A DNA stretch of 64,000 bases from Desulfopila sp. IMCC35008 (GCF_010646885.2 NZ_CP050700.1:594001-658000); one strand, 5' to 3'. Positions 53,213 to 63,219 are shown, numbered from the stretch's first letter. Program-made: numbers and translations. The notes: generated from the sequence alone by a model not told the origin.

Positions 53213-54745
53213 TTATATATCAAACTTAATCCCCTGGGCCAGGGGCAGCTCCTTGCCATAGTTGATCGTATTGGTCTGACGCCGCATATATCCTTTCCAG
53301 GCATCGGAGCCGGATTCCCTGCCTCCACCCGTTTCCTTTTCCCCGCCAAAAGCCCCGCCAATTTCAGCACCGGATGTACCAATATTAACATTGGCTATAC
53401 CGCAGTCGGAACCGGCAGCAGACAGGAATGTTTCAGCTTCCTGCAGGCTGTCGGTAAAGATAGAGGATGAAAGTCCCTGAGCGACATCATTTTGCAGGGC
53501 GATACCGTTTTCGACACTGCCTTTATATTTGATCAGATAAAGAATGGGTGCAAAGGTTTCTTCCTGCACGATAGGCATGCTGTTTTCTGCTTCAGCCAGG
53601 ACGGGCTGGACATAGCATCCGGATTGATAGCCGTCTCCTTCAAGGAGTCTCCCCCCAAAGAGGATATGTCCACCCTGGCCCTGCAGAGTTTCCAGGGCCT
53701 TGAGGTATGAGGTAACGGCCCGGCGGTCAATAAGCGGTCCCATGTGGTTTATTTCATCCAGGGGGTTACCTATCTTGATGGTTTCATAGGCCTTAACCAA
53801 TGCTGCCTTGACCGTATCATAGATCGATTCATGGATAATGAGTCGTCTGGTCGTCGTGCATCTTTGTCCAGCCGTACCTACAGCCGAGAACACAATGGCA
53901 GGGACGGCCAGTTTGAGATTTGCCGCGGCTGTAAGGATTATGGCGTTGTTGCCGCCCAACTCCAGAATGCACCGGCCGAAACGTTTGGCGATAATTCCGG
54001 CTGCGTGACGGCCGACGCCTGTTGATCCTGTAACCGATACGAGGGGGATACTGGTGTCGGCCAGCATTCTTTCACCGATCTGTGAACCTGATCCTATCAG
54101 CAGGTTGAACAATCCTTCAGGCAGGTTATTGGCACGGACTACCTCGGCCAGAATGTTCTGCACCCCGATAGCGGTGAGCGGTGTTTTCGAGGAGGGTTTC
54201 CAGATAATCGTATTGCCGCAGACGCAAGCCAGCATAGCGTTCCAGGACCAGACGGCCACCGGGAAGTTGAAGGCGCTTATTACCGCAGTAACACCCAGGG
54301 GGTGGTATTGGTCGTAAAGGCGATGATCAACTCGTTCAGAGGCCATGGTAAAGCCGTAAAGTTGCCTCGACTGGCCCACGGCGAAGTCGCAAACATCTAT
54401 CATCTCCTGTACTTCCCCGAGCCCTTCCTGGAGAGATTTTCCCATTTCCAGACTAACCAGGGTGCCGAGCGCTTTCTTTTTCGCCCGCAAGGCATTGCCA
54501 ATCTGCCTGACTATTTCACCCCGTTTGGGGGCCGGTACTGTTCTCCAGTATATAAATGTTTCTGAGGCCTTCGCTATAACGCTTTCATAATCTTCGATGC
54601 AGGCGGGGCGGACCGAGGCAATAGCCCTGCCATCGACAGGAGAAATACTTTCTGATAGCGGCAGTTTGGAGTGCTCCTGACATTCGGCTCCTGTCGATGA
54701 ACCGCTGTTTACCTGTTGTAAGTTGAGTGTTTCGAGGATTTTCAT
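53213..54745 (-). CDS. ALDH7-type aldehyde dehydrogenase (alpha-aminoadipate semialdehyde dehydrogenase)
   Basis: 510 residues from the ATG at 54745 (AGGTGA upstream). The ALDH7 signatures are clear: [10 protein letters not shown] (near 268), the catalytic Cys in [14 protein letters not shown] (near 301), and the C-terminal [19 protein letters not shown] followed by [21 protein letters not shown]. It oxidises 2-aminoadipate-6-semialdehyde to 2-aminoadipate with NAD(P)+, the step after saccharopine/lysine dehydrogenase in lysine breakdown (AmaB/ALDH7A1 family). It lies 3.3 kb from the dehydrogenase gene and on the same strand. Confidence 0.85.
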   Translation of the reverse strand: MKILETLNLQQVNSGSSTGAECQEHSKLPLSESISPVDGRAIASVRPACIEDYESVIAKASETFIYWRTVPAPKRGEIVRQIGNALRAKKKALGTLVSLEMGKSLQEGLGEVQEMIDVCDFAVGQSRQLYGFTMASERVDHRLYDQYHPLGVTAVISAFNFPVAVWSWNAMLACVCGNTIIWKPSSKTPLTAIGVQNILAEVVRANNLPEGLFNLLIGSGSQIGERMLADTSIPLVSVTGSTGVGRHAAGIIAKRFGRCILELGGNNAIILTAAANLKLAVPAIVFSAVGTAGQRCTTTRRLIIHESIYDTVKAALVKAYETIKIGNPLDEINHMGPLIDRRAVTSYLKALETLQGQGGHILFGGRLLEGDGYQSGCYVQPVLAEAENSMPIVQEETFAPILYLIKYKGSVENGIALQNDVAQGLSSSIFTDSLQEAETFLSAAGSDCGIANVNIGTSGAEIGGAFGGEKETGGGRESGSDAWKGYMRRQTNTINYGKELPLAQGIKFDI

Positions 54746-54989
54746 ATCGTCACCTGAGGTAGAGTTCTTTATGTGGGGTAATTTTATCATGAGTGGTTGG
54801 GGAATACAAAAAACAGGCTGCCGGAAAAGAACAGAAAAAAAATTTTAGCGCACAAAAAAGTAGAATAAAGTATGTTTATTCCTCTTCTTTCCAAAGAATA
54901 TTAAACAGTAAATAACCTGGGTAAAGATATGTTAGGTAAAATTGAAATTCTTCTTTATCTGCCAACAAAGTGAAACCGGAGGAAAATAG

Positions 54990-55988
54990 ATGCAAAAGTT
55001 ATTACCGTTTCTTCTCACCATGGCAATGATCTGTGGTTTTAGTGTGGCGTCGGCGCAGGACATGACCTTTTTCAGGATAGGTACCGGTGGGACCGGTGGT
55101 ACGTACTACCCGATCGGTGGCCTTGTTGCCCATTGTATCTCTAATCCTCCGGGATCCAGGCCATGCGAGGAAGGAGGGAGTTGCGGCGTTCCCGGCCTGG
55201 TAGCTATTGCCCAGTCGGCAAACGGGTCTGTTGCCAACATAAACTCCATAAAGTCCGGTGTTCTTGAGGCTGGTTTTTCCCAGTCTGATGTTGCCTACTG
55301 GGCCTATACCGGAACCGGGATCTTTGAGAAGAAGGGACCAGTAAAAAATTTACGTGCTTTGGCAAACCTCTATCCCGAAACAATTCATCTGGTTGCCCGA
55401 AAAGGGGCAGGAATTAAATCTGTCAAGGATCTGAAAGGCAAGCGTGTTTCCCTTGATGAACCGGGCTCAGGTACCCTGGTGGACGCACGGCTTATTCTTG
55501 AGGCGTACGGTCTGACCGAGAAAGACGTAAAGGCCGATTATATCAAACCGAATCCGGCGATTGAAAAAATTAAGGACAACCAGATGGATGCCTTTTTCAT
55601 CGTAGCCGGTTACCCCACAGGAGCCGTTGTCGAGCTCGCTTCGAGTGTTGGTGCTGAGCTGGTCCCCATTAATGGGCCGGAGGCGGACGCGATGATTGAA
55701 AAGTACGGTTTTTTTGCAAAGGACCTGATTCCTGCAGATACCTATGAAGGAATCGGTGAGACTGAATCGCTCTCCGTAGGTGCCCAGCTGGTGGTTTCTG
55801 CTGATGTGGATGCAGAACTTGTTTACGGGATCACGAAGGCGTTGTGGAACGAGAAATCCCGTAAGCTACTTGATAAGGGACACGCCAAGGGAAAGGTGAT
55901 TACCAAGGAAACCGCCCTTGATGGTGTTGGGATCCCACTGCATCCGGGTGCTGAAAAGTTTTATAAGGAAGCAGGGCTGTTAAAGTAG
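54990..55988 (+). CDS. TAXI-family TRAP transporter solute-binding protein
   Basis: 332 residues. The signal peptide ends at ASAQ (about residue 23). The mature N-terminus FFRIGTGGTGGTYYPIGG is the TAXI hallmark. The middle part has KSGVLEAGFSQSDVAYWAYTG and KDLKGKRVSLDEPGSGT, typical ligand-cleft segments. It captures a small carboxylate or amino-acid-like solute in the periplasm for the permease encoded next. A strong hairpin between the two genes (56022-56047) probably lowers permease expression relative to the binding protein. The substrate is not known; lysine-related compounds are only suggested by the neighbours. Confidence 0.88.
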   Translation: MQKLLPFLLTMAMICGFSVASAQDMTFFRIGTGGTGGTYYPIGGLVAHCISNPPGSRPCEEGGSCGVPGLVAIAQSANGSVANINSIKSGVLEAGFSQSDVAYWAYTGTGIFEKKGPVKNLRALANLYPETIHLVARKGAGIKSVKDLKGKRVSLDEPGSGTLVDARLILEAYGLTEKDVKADYIKPNPAIEKIKDNQMDAFFIVAGYPTGAVVELASSVGAELVPINGPEADAMIEKYGFFAKDLIPADTYEGIGETESLSVGAQLVVSADVDAELVYGITKALWNEKSRKLLDKGHAKGKVITKETALDGVGIPLHPGAEKFYKEAGLLK

Positions 55989-56021
55989 TCTGACGTATAA
56001 GATATATAATTATATGTACAA

Positions 56022-56047
56022 AAGGGTGAGGCGTATGCCTCACCCTT
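56022..56047 (+). terminator. Attenuating hairpin between TAXI binding protein and permease
   Basis: Perfect 11-bp stem AAGGGTGAGGC / GCCTCACCCTT with a 4-base loop, followed by CTTTTG. In TRAP operons such a hairpin lets the binding protein be made in excess over the membrane part. Confidence 0.75.
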
Positions 56048-56087
56048 CTTTTGTTCATGGGATATAACAAACAGGATTGCAGGACCA

Positions 56088-58121
56088 ATGCTTACGATAG
56101 ACCAGGAAAAGGCACAACAGCTCGAAGAAGAATATGATCCGGAAATGCATATGCGGCCCATGGCCGGTTTTGCCTCCCTGATTGTCGGTATACTCCTAGC
56201 CACCTTGTCCTGCTTTCATTATTACACGGCCGGGTTTGGGTTGTTGCGGGAAGCAACACATCGCGGGCTTCATCTGGCTTTTGTGCTGGGGCTCATTTTT
56301 CTGGTGTTTGGTTTCAGGAAAAAGGAGGCGGCAAGCTGGATGCCTGCCATCGGCAAAATTCCTGTTTATGACTGGTTGCTTGCCCTTATGGCGGCAGTTA
56401 CCTGTTTTTATGTCCCTTATGTTTTTGAAGATCTTGCTTTCCGGGTGGGTGATCCACTGTCGATCGATGTGGTTTTTGGCACCTTGATGATCGTCCTGAC
56501 CCTGGAGGCGACCCGCAGGTCCATGGGAATTGCCCTCCCGCTTATTGCTGCGGGATTTATTATTTATGCCCTCTACGGCAAGTATGCACCAGGTGTGCTG
56601 GTGCACCCCGGGGCGGAATGGAAGGGGCTGGTCAACCATCTTTACCTGACCAGCCAGGGGATTTACGGTATTGCTGTTGGTGTTGTGGCGACCTATGTGT
56701 TTCATTTTGTGTTGTTTGGGGTATTGGCGAATAGGATTGGTGCAGGACAGCTGTTTATTGATCTTGCGTCCTGTATTGCCGGGCGGTATACAGGTGGCCC
56801 GGCCAAGGTAAGTGTTTTTTCATCGGCCCTGTTCGGAATGATTTCCGGGTCCTCAATTGCCAACACTGTGACTACAGGGGCACTCACTATTCCGGCAATG
56901 AAGCGGATCGGGTATCGTCCCCACTTCGCGGCGGCAGTTGAGGCAACGTCCTCCACGGGAGGGCAGATTACCCCGCCGATTATGGGGGCTGCGGCCTTTA
57001 TCATGATCGAGTTCCTGGAGATGCCGTACCGGACTATTCTGCTTGCAGCCACGGTACCCGCCCTGATGCATTACCTGGGGATTTTTACCATGGTGCATCT
57101 GGAGGCCAAGCGGCTCGGCCTGAGAGGTTTACGCCCTGATGAAATGCCGAAATTTGTCAAGGTTCTAAAGGAAGGTTGGCCGGCCCTGCTGCCGCTTGTC
57201 ATATTGATTGCCATTATCGCCTCGGGCAGGACTCCGTATAACGCTGCCTTCTGGGGTATTACTACCTGCATCATCGTCGGCTTTTTGAATCCTCGTAACC
57301 GTTTGACCTTCAAAGACCTCTATGGATGTTTCAGGCTTGGTGCCCAATATGCTTTGGCGGTAGGTGCTTCAGCGGCAACCGTCGGCATCATTGTGGGCGT
57401 GGTAAGTCTGACGGGCATGGGGTTCAAGGTTTCGTTTATGGTAACCAGCTCTGCTCAACAGCTGGCAGGTTTTTTACTGCCTTTTATACCTTTTGGCTTT
57501 ACCGATTTGTCGGGGCTCACCCTGTTTCTTACCCTTATCTTTACTGCCATCGCCTGTATTTTACTGGGTGCCGGTATTCCCACAACCGCAACTTATATCG
57601 TTTTGGTAGCTATTGCCGCACCAGCTCTCGGGCTGCTTGGCGTTGCTCCCATCGTTGCTCATTTCTTTGTTTTTTACTACGGGGTGCTTGCTGATATCAC
57701 GCCACCGGTTGCCCTTGCTGCCTATGCCGGGGCGGGGATCGCCGGGGCAAACCCTTTTAAGGCGGGCAATACCGCCTTCCGGCTGGCATCCGCCAAGGCA
57801 CTGGTTCCTTTTGTTTTTGTCTATTCCCCGGCGATGCTGATCGTAACAGAAGAGTTTACCTGGCAGGCGTTTCTTGTGACTGTGGTGGGCTGTAGTGTTG
57901 GTATCGTTTTTATCGGTGCGGCATTGACAGGATTTTTCATATCGCATATGACAACAGCCGAAAGGTTGGCAACTTTTATTGCGGCGATATTATTTGTTGC
58001 GCCGGGGTTGAAAAGTGCTGCGATAGGTTTGCTTTTGCTCCTGCCTGTATTGCTTGTTCAGGTTGCCAGATACCGGGTGGGAAAGAAACGACAGCTCGCG
58101 GATAATGAACAGTACACATGA
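56088..58121 (+). CDS. TRAP transporter fused permease (TAXI type, DctQM fusion)
   Basis: 677 residues with many membrane segments (about 16-17 predicted by eye). The N-terminal quarter corresponds to the small 4-helix subunit and the rest to the large DctM-type subunit, with GMISGSSIANTVTTGALTIPAMKRIGY (about 245-270) and GAGIPTTATYIVLVAIAAPAL (about 490), both typical of this family. It moves the bound solute inward using a Na+ or H+ gradient. It follows the TAXI binding protein, and its stop overlaps the start of the TyrA-like gene by 4 bp. Confidence 0.9.
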   Translation: MLTIDQEKAQQLEEEYDPEMHMRPMAGFASLIVGILLATLSCFHYYTAGFGLLREATHRGLHLAFVLGLIFLVFGFRKKEAASWMPAIGKIPVYDWLLALMAAVTCFYVPYVFEDLAFRVGDPLSIDVVFGTLMIVLTLEATRRSMGIALPLIAAGFIIYALYGKYAPGVLVHPGAEWKGLVNHLYLTSQGIYGIAVGVVATYVFHFVLFGVLANRIGAGQLFIDLASCIAGRYTGGPAKVSVFSSALFGMISGSSIANTVTTGALTIPAMKRIGYRPHFAAAVEATSSTGGQITPPIMGAAAFIMIEFLEMPYRTILLAATVPALMHYLGIFTMVHLEAKRLGLRGLRPDEMPKFVKVLKEGWPALLPLVILIAIIASGRTPYNAAFWGITTCIIVGFLNPRNRLTFKDLYGCFRLGAQYALAVGASAATVGIIVGVVSLTGMGFKVSFMVTSSAQQLAGFLLPFIPFGFTDLSGLTLFLTLIFTAIACILLGAGIPTTATYIVLVAIAAPALGLLGVAPIVAHFFVFYYGVLADITPPVALAAYAGAGIAGANPFKAGNTAFRLASAKALVPFVFVYSPAMLIVTEEFTWQAFLVTVVGCSVGIVFIGAALTGFFISHMTTAERLATFIAAILFVAPGLKSAAIGLLLLLPVLLVQVARYRVGKKRQLADNEQYT

Positions 58122-58855
58122 ATGAAAAGACAGTTTCTGTATACGGTTACGGACGGTTTGGCAAACTCTGGGCAGATATTCTTGCAGAAGACTACAGGGT
58201 CAAGGTCTACTCACAAAGAGGTTTGGCATCGGGTGATGTGCCTTCCGGGATAGAGGTCTGTGATGAGCAGGGTATTTTTGACTGTGATGCGCTCTTTTTC
58301 TGTGTGGCAATCTCCTCGTTTGGTGAAGTCCTCGGACGAGTTAGAAAATATTGCCAAAAGGATACTGTTTTTTTCGACACCTGCTCGGTAAAGGTCTATC
58401 CGGCCCAATGGATGCAGGAACAGCTGCCGGAAGGGAGCCTGATAATTGCCACACACCCCATGTTCGGTCCCGATTCCTACAATCTGCAAGGAGATCTCGT
58501 CATGGTGATGTGCAACATCTCCACCAGTGACCCGGTCTTCAACGAGTGGGCCCTTTATTTCGCCTCGAAAAAATTGCGGATAGAGATCATGACGCCGGAG
58601 ATGCACGATGAAAAAGCCGCCTATTCACAGGGAATCACACACTATATGGGTAGATTGTTCGACGATTTGCAATTGCAGCCAACCTCTATGGATACTTACG
58701 GGTACCTGTCACTGTTGCAAGTAACCAAACAGACCTGTAACGATAGTTGGCAGCTTTTCCTCGATCTGCAGAAATATAATCCCTACGCAAGACAGATGCG
58801 GGATGATCTGAAAAAGTCTATTGAGAAGATAGATTTGGCTCTGGATAAATCCTGA
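58118..58855 (+). CDS. Prephenate/arogenate dehydrogenase-like protein
   Basis: 245 residues, shorter than typical TyrA (about 280-370). It has an N-terminal Rossmann nucleotide-binding motif (YGYGRFGKLWADIL, about 8-21) and the HPMFGPDSYNLQGD substrate segment (near 112), then a helical dimerisation part. The HPMFGP motif points to the TyrA family, which converts prephenate or arogenate in tyrosine synthesis. The 4-bp overlap with the TRAP permease shows translational coupling. Its substrate may therefore be the transported compound rather than prephenate; this is inference. Confidence 0.75.
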   Translation: MNEKTVSVYGYGRFGKLWADILAEDYRVKVYSQRGLASGDVPSGIEVCDEQGIFDCDALFFCVAISSFGEVLGRVRKYCQKDTVFFDTCSVKVYPAQWMQEQLPEGSLIIATHPMFGPDSYNLQGDLVMVMCNISTSDPVFNEWALYFASKKLRIEIMTPEMHDEKAAYSQGITHYMGRLFDDLQLQPTSMDTYGYLSLLQVTKQTCNDSWQLFLDLQKYNPYARQMRDDLKKSIEKIDLALDKS

Positions 58856-59066
58856 CTTGGTATTGCATCCTTCTTGCCCATACTTTGCCTGCCTGAATCT
58901 CCTCAACCGGGACATACCGGAATTTTAGAAATTTGAGCTGTTTGTTGGGGGCCGATTATTCAATCGTATAACAGTCAGCCCCTTATTTCATCCGTAAAAA
59001 ATAACCGGTGGTTTTCTAAGCAGAGATCGTATTTAACTTTGAAGCTATAGACAGCTCAAGGTGTTC

Positions 59067-59684
59067 TCACCGGTCTGTCAGTGCAAGTTTGAACCCCAAT
59101 GCTGCAAAGGTGAGGGCGAAGGTGCGCTGTAGTCCGGTTACGATGCGCGGTGAATTCACCACATAACTCCTGACTCCGTTTGCCGATATACCGTATAGAA
59201 TGAAAATGACCAGTGTCATGAGCATGAACAGGACGCTCAGTATGATCATTTGCAGGGTCGGGGATGCAGCCTCGGGGGAGACGAAGAGCGGCAGAAAGGC
59301 GAGAAAGAAGATCGAGAGTTTCGGGTTGAGGATGTTGATGAGGAATCCCCTTTTTATAATTCGCCACAATCCGGCGCTGGATTCGTAGGAGTTAAAGGCA
59401 AGTGAACCTGTTTCCCGCCACATCATCCAGGCCAGATAGAGCAGGTAGGCTGCACCCGCGAATTTAATAAGCTGAAAGGCGAGGGCGCTCATATGCAGAA
59501 TGGCGGAGAGACCGAAGATACTTGCCGTCAGGTGGGGAATGATCCCCGCCGTGCAACCGATGGCAGCACCAATGCTTGCCCGCCAGCCAAGGAATAAACC
59601 ATTAGAAACTGTGTAAATCACGCCGGTTCCCGGGATCAGTACAACTACCAGTGATGTCAGCAGAAATTCTGCACTTATATGCAT
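59067..59684 (-). CDS. LysE/RhtB-family amino-acid exporter
   Basis: 205 residues with six predicted membrane helices. The N-terminus has the typical LVVVLIPGTGVIYTVSNGLFLGWRASIGAA, and the middle has FAGAAYLLYLAWMMWRE with NPKLSIFFLAFLP (about 118). The gene has GAAGGAGAG upstream. LysE/RhtB proteins export lysine, threonine or homoserine. A second member is encoded divergently 330 bp away. Proximity to putative lysine catabolic genes makes lysine a candidate substrate, but RhtB-family specificity cannot be read from sequence. Confidence 0.82.
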   Translation of the reverse strand: MHISAEFLLTSLVVVLIPGTGVIYTVSNGLFLGWRASIGAAIGCTAGIIPHLTASIFGLSAILHMSALAFQLIKFAGAAYLLYLAWMMWRETGSLAFNSYESSAGLWRIIKRGFLINILNPKLSIFFLAFLPLFVSPEAASPTLQMIILSVLFMLMTLVIFILYGISANGVRSYVVNSPRIVTGLQRTFALTFAALGFKLALTDR

Positions 59685-60013
59685 CGCTCTCTCCTTCTTG
59701 TTGTAACGAATTGTAATATAGCGTCAAATGAAAGTGTGTTGTCGTGTAGCGCGAGTGTTTAAGCTTGCAGATATTGTATTCATCTCAATAAGCAAAGGTA
59801 CTATGCGAGCCACCTCATGGAAAGGAGAAATATCCTGATGACAGTGACGGGAGCTGGAAGGCTTGTTGCCTATGTGGCATCAATAGCCTGGAGTGCCAGC
59901 CGGACAAAATGTACTGTGGTTTTTATAGATTTTTTGCTGAAAACGAAAATGTCCTGTAAAGTATTCATGGGACATTCTTTCGGCAAATTTCAGAATGAAT
60001 ATCAGGTGGCAAT
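59685..60013. other. Intergenic region between two divergent exporter genes
   Basis: About 330 bp, probably holding both promoters. An open frame at 59817-60017 (plus) has no coding character or family and I leave it out. No clear operator was seen. Confidence 0.4.
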
Positions 60014-60643
60014 ATGACATGTCAATCGTGGCTGATTTATATGGTGCTGGTGCTTGTGGCAACCGCAACCCCCGGACCTGCTGTGTTTTATGTTATGACG
60101 ACCTCCGTCTTCCATGGCTGGAAAAAGGCGCTTTATGCGGCGGCAGGTAATATTACAGGTTTACTGTGCCTTGGAGTGCTGGCGGTCACGGGATTGGGAG
60201 CGATAATACAGACGTCACAAACCGCTTTTACCGTAATAAAATATGTTGGTGCTGCCTATCTTGTCTATCTCGGTATTCGTTTGTTCCGGACTAAAAGTAC
60301 CCATGAACCTGAGGAATACAACAAAGGATGTACCGCCAGTTTCTCGGCAGTGCGAACCTTCATCCACGCCTATGGTGTTGCCATGAGCAACCCGAAGGCG
60401 ATTATCTTTCTTACGGCCCTGTTTCCACAATTTATTGATACGGCCAGTCCTGTTGTCCCGCAGTTTTCGATCCTGATAAGTACCCTGATGGTGATGTCCT
60501 TCCTCTTCCTCATGACTTATGCGGCCTTAACGCATAATGCCAGGAATCTGTTGACCAATCCGGGCAGGATGGAGTATTTCAACCGGGCCACCGGCTCAGT
60601 GTTTATTGGTTTTGGTCTGTTGTTGGCCACTTCCCAGCATTAA
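60014..60643 (+). CDS. LysE/RhtB-family amino-acid exporter (second copy)
   Basis: 209 residues, six predicted membrane helices. The N-terminus VLVATATPGPAVFYVMTTSVFHGWKKALYAAAGN carries the family motif (PGP), and SNPKAIIFLTALFPQFID (near 126) matches the second. It is clearly diverged from the first exporter at 59067, so this is not a recent duplicate. AGGTGG lies a few bases upstream of the ATG. It is followed 40 bp later by the GH3 gene on the same strand. Confidence 0.82.
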   Translation: MTCQSWLIYMVLVLVATATPGPAVFYVMTTSVFHGWKKALYAAAGNITGLLCLGVLAVTGLGAIIQTSQTAFTVIKYVGAAYLVYLGIRLFRTKSTHEPEEYNKGCTASFSAVRTFIHAYGVAMSNPKAIIFLTALFPQFIDTASPVVPQFSILISTLMVMSFLFLMTYAALTHNARNLLTNPGRMEYFNRATGSVFIGFGLLLATSQH

Positions 60644-60683
60644 CGCGCCTGAACTCTCGAAGCATTATTTAAAAGAACACTCA

Positions 60684-61658
60684 ATGAACTCCTCAAGACA
60701 TGAAAACGCACATGCTGTCCTGTTTCCTGCCTTTGCTTCAACTTCATTAAGTGACTCGGTAAAACGGTTTTTGGGAAATGGAGGTTGCTCAATTCTGCTT
60801 GGTGAAACCCGGGAAGAATATCTCGCAAGAAAGATGAGTCCCGAGCGGATAATGACAGAAACTCCTGAAACTTTATTGTCGGTTACGGAAGAAGCAAAGA
60901 GGAGTGCCAACAAGATATTGGTGGCTATAGACCAGGAAATCGGTGGTATCTGTCGATTACACGATCTGGTTCCAGCTTTTCCCCCTGCTGATGAAATTTC
61001 CAACATGGATCATCATGAATGTGAGCGGTTGAGCAGGGACATTGCCGTTGGCGCACATAAGATGGGTATAAATTGTTTTCTGGCACCGATTCTTGATATT
61101 GTAACCGGGGATAATCCCTGGCTTGCCGGAAGAACGTGGTCAAAAGATCCTGGGCAGATTGCTGCGTTGTCAGCTATCTATATAAAAACTCTTCAGGCGA
61201 ACGGTATTGCCGCTGCGGCCAAACATTTTCCGGGATATTCGGCTATCGCCAAGGATCCTGCTGTTGCAGAAGAGGCTATTAATGTTGAGCCGAGTGAGTC
61301 GTTTGAGCAGAGCTTTATCCCTTTTATCGATGCCATTAAAACCGGTGTGGAAATCGTTATGACGGGGCCTGCGGTCGTATCCGCACTTGATCCGGATAAT
61401 GCGGCATCCGTGTCGGCTCCTGTAATTTCGATATTACGCAATCAACTACATTTCTCCGGACTCGTCATGAGTGACGATCTTGATGCTAAAGGGATTCTTC
61501 GGGGGCGACCGATAACCGAAATTGCAGTGGATGCATTACAGGCTGGCTGTGACTTGCTGCTTATCGCAGACATCGACGACCAGATCGACCGGCTGGCTGC
61601 CGCTCTGGTTGTGGCCGTCGAAAATGGGGAACTGGCTGAAAACCGCCTTGATATATAG
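60684..61658 (+). CDS. Glycoside hydrolase family 3-like protein with altered catalytic loop
   Basis: 324 residues from the ATG at 60684 (26 codons into the open frame). The TIM barrel of NagZ-like beta-N-acetylglucosaminidases is visible: LVAIDQEIGGICRL (near 75), FLAPILDI (near 133), AAAKHFPGYS (near 178) and the nucleophile segment GLVMSDDLDAKGI (near 262). In NagZ the barrel motif reads KHFPGHGD..DSH and supplies an Asp-His acid/base pair. Here it is KHFPGYSAIAKDPAV and the DSH is missing. It may hydrolyse or phosphorolyse another sugar, or be inactive. There is no signal peptide, so it is cytoplasmic. Confidence 0.75.
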   Translation: MNSSRHENAHAVLFPAFASTSLSDSVKRFLGNGGCSILLGETREEYLARKMSPERIMTETPETLLSVTEEAKRSANKILVAIDQEIGGICRLHDLVPAFPPADEISNMDHHECERLSRDIAVGAHKMGINCFLAPILDIVTGDNPWLAGRTWSKDPGQIAALSAIYIKTLQANGIAAAAKHFPGYSAIAKDPAVAEEAINVEPSESFEQSFIPFIDAIKTGVEIVMTGPAVVSALDPDNAASVSAPVISILRNQLHFSGLVMSDDLDAKGILRGRPITEIAVDALQAGCDLLLIADIDDQIDRLAAALVVAVENGELAENRLDI

Positions 61659-61722
61659 AATAAATATGATGATCACTAGAGGGTTTTCGTCAGCGCATCC
61701 AAAGAAGCGGGATACTGACGGG

Positions 61723-63072
61723 TCAGGAAGCGCTGTCGGTTAGGTCGGCAAGGGGTGGGCGCCCGATTCCAGGCCAGATGCGCAATGCCCCGAAGATGGC
61801 GCGGATAAGAACCCAGCAGCCGGTAATCCACCAGATGGCCGTCAGACTACCGGCCCCTGACAGGTCCATGATGCCGATAGCGGTTGCACAGCAGAGTGTT
61901 GCCAGTATCACCACGTTTCGCAAAAAGGCGAAGTCACCTGTTCCCCAGTGAATTCCGTCAGTGACAAAGGCCAGGGCCGCTACAGGCTGGAAAATGGCGG
62001 CAATAATCCAGGCAGGTGTAAAGAGTTCCAGACTTGACACCGGTACAAGCACAGTAGCTATGGTATCATGCCCTATGAGCATTGCTGCCATCAGTACGCA
62101 GCCGATGATGACTCCCCAGCTGCACATCCATTTGGCGGCTTGCCGCGCTGCTCCTTGGTGGGTGGCACCAAAAAAGTAACCGACTACACTCTGTGCCGTC
62201 ACAGCAGCGGCATCGAGGAACAGGCTGGTAAAGACCCAAACCTGTCGAATCGCCTGGTGAGCAGCTCCGGATTCGGTGCCAAGCCTGGTGGCAAGCCGGG
62301 TAGCAAGAAGCAGGAAAAGGATCAGTGAACCGGTTCTCAGAAACATGTCCCTGGCAATATGCTGGAGTTTGCTGATATCTGACGCTTTAATAGCAATGGT
62401 AAAGCCCATTTCTTTCTGCACTTTCAGTAGACACCACAGGGCACCTATCCACTGGCTGATGGTTGTGGCCAATGCTCCACCAGCAATGCCCAGGGCGGGG
62501 AAAGGGCCAATGCCGAATATCAGCAGCCAGTCGAGCACAATATTGAGCATGTTGACGACAACAGCGACCTGGAGGGGGGATCGCATGTCAGCCAGCCCAT
62601 AGAGAATACCGAAACAGGTCATGGTAAGGAGAACTGCAGGCGCTCCAAAGGCCCGAATCCTGATGTACGTCAGCGCATAGCCATGAACACTTCCATCAGC
62701 TCCCATAAGAGACGCAATGGTTGAACCGAAAGTCAGGGCAAGAAGAGACATGACGAGGCCAATGACGGCAGCCAGCAAGAGAGCGAGGCTGGCGAATCGT
62801 CTGCCGGCCACCATATCATTTCGACCGGTGGCCTGTGAAACCTCTGTCTGGCTGCCGACGCTCAGAAAGTTAAAGAGCCATAAACCGCTGGTGAGAACCA
62901 CTGTGCCGACACCTAGGGCGGCCAGATGTTCTGCCCCGAGCCGGGCAATAAACGCTGTATCCACCAATCCGGTTAATGGTTCCGCAATCATGGAGAACAG
63001 CACCGGAATCCAGATACTGAAAAAGGATTGAAACGGCCTGCTTAGGAAATTCTTGAGTTTGGCTGATGACAT
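61723..63072 (-). CDS. MATE-family multidrug/metabolite exporter (DinF-like)
   Basis: 449 residues with twelve predicted membrane helices in two halves. The N-terminal FSIWIPVLFSMIAEPLTGLVDTAFIARLG and GVGTVVLTSG are typical of the DinF branch of MATE proteins. Such transporters expel cationic drugs or metabolites by Na+ or H+ antiport. It converges with the GH3 gene (65 bp apart) and stands alone. The substrate cannot be inferred from sequence. Confidence 0.85.
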   Translation of the reverse strand: MSSAKLKNFLSRPFQSFFSIWIPVLFSMIAEPLTGLVDTAFIARLGAEHLAALGVGTVVLTSGLWLFNFLSVGSQTEVSQATGRNDMVAGRRFASLALLLAAVIGLVMSLLALTFGSTIASLMGADGSVHGYALTYIRIRAFGAPAVLLTMTCFGILYGLADMRSPLQVAVVVNMLNIVLDWLLIFGIGPFPALGIAGGALATTISQWIGALWCLLKVQKEMGFTIAIKASDISKLQHIARDMFLRTGSLILFLLLATRLATRLGTESGAAHQAIRQVWVFTSLFLDAAAVTAQSVVGYFFGATHQGAARQAAKWMCSWGVIIGCVLMAAMLIGHDTIATVLVPVSSLELFTPAWIIAAIFQPVAALAFVTDGIHWGTGDFAFLRNVVILATLCCATAIGIMDLSGAGSLTAIWWITGCWVLIRAIFGALRIWPGIGRPPLADLTDSAS

Positions 63073-63219
63073 GAAAGAGTAGGGGCGATTAAGGTCATTG
63101 TAAATCGGTCCGAATCCTATTCGGTGAGCGACACTATGGCAGGTTTGGTCGGATGTGGAAAGTAAAATATGTCTGTCTGACAGGAATAGAAAGCGCCTGT
63201 TCCTGAAGAGAGATTCGGG

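Noticed and set aside
59817-60017. A 66-codon frame between the two LysE-type genes
   Set aside because: It overlaps the expected promoters, ends at the start of the exporter gene and shows no recognised motif.
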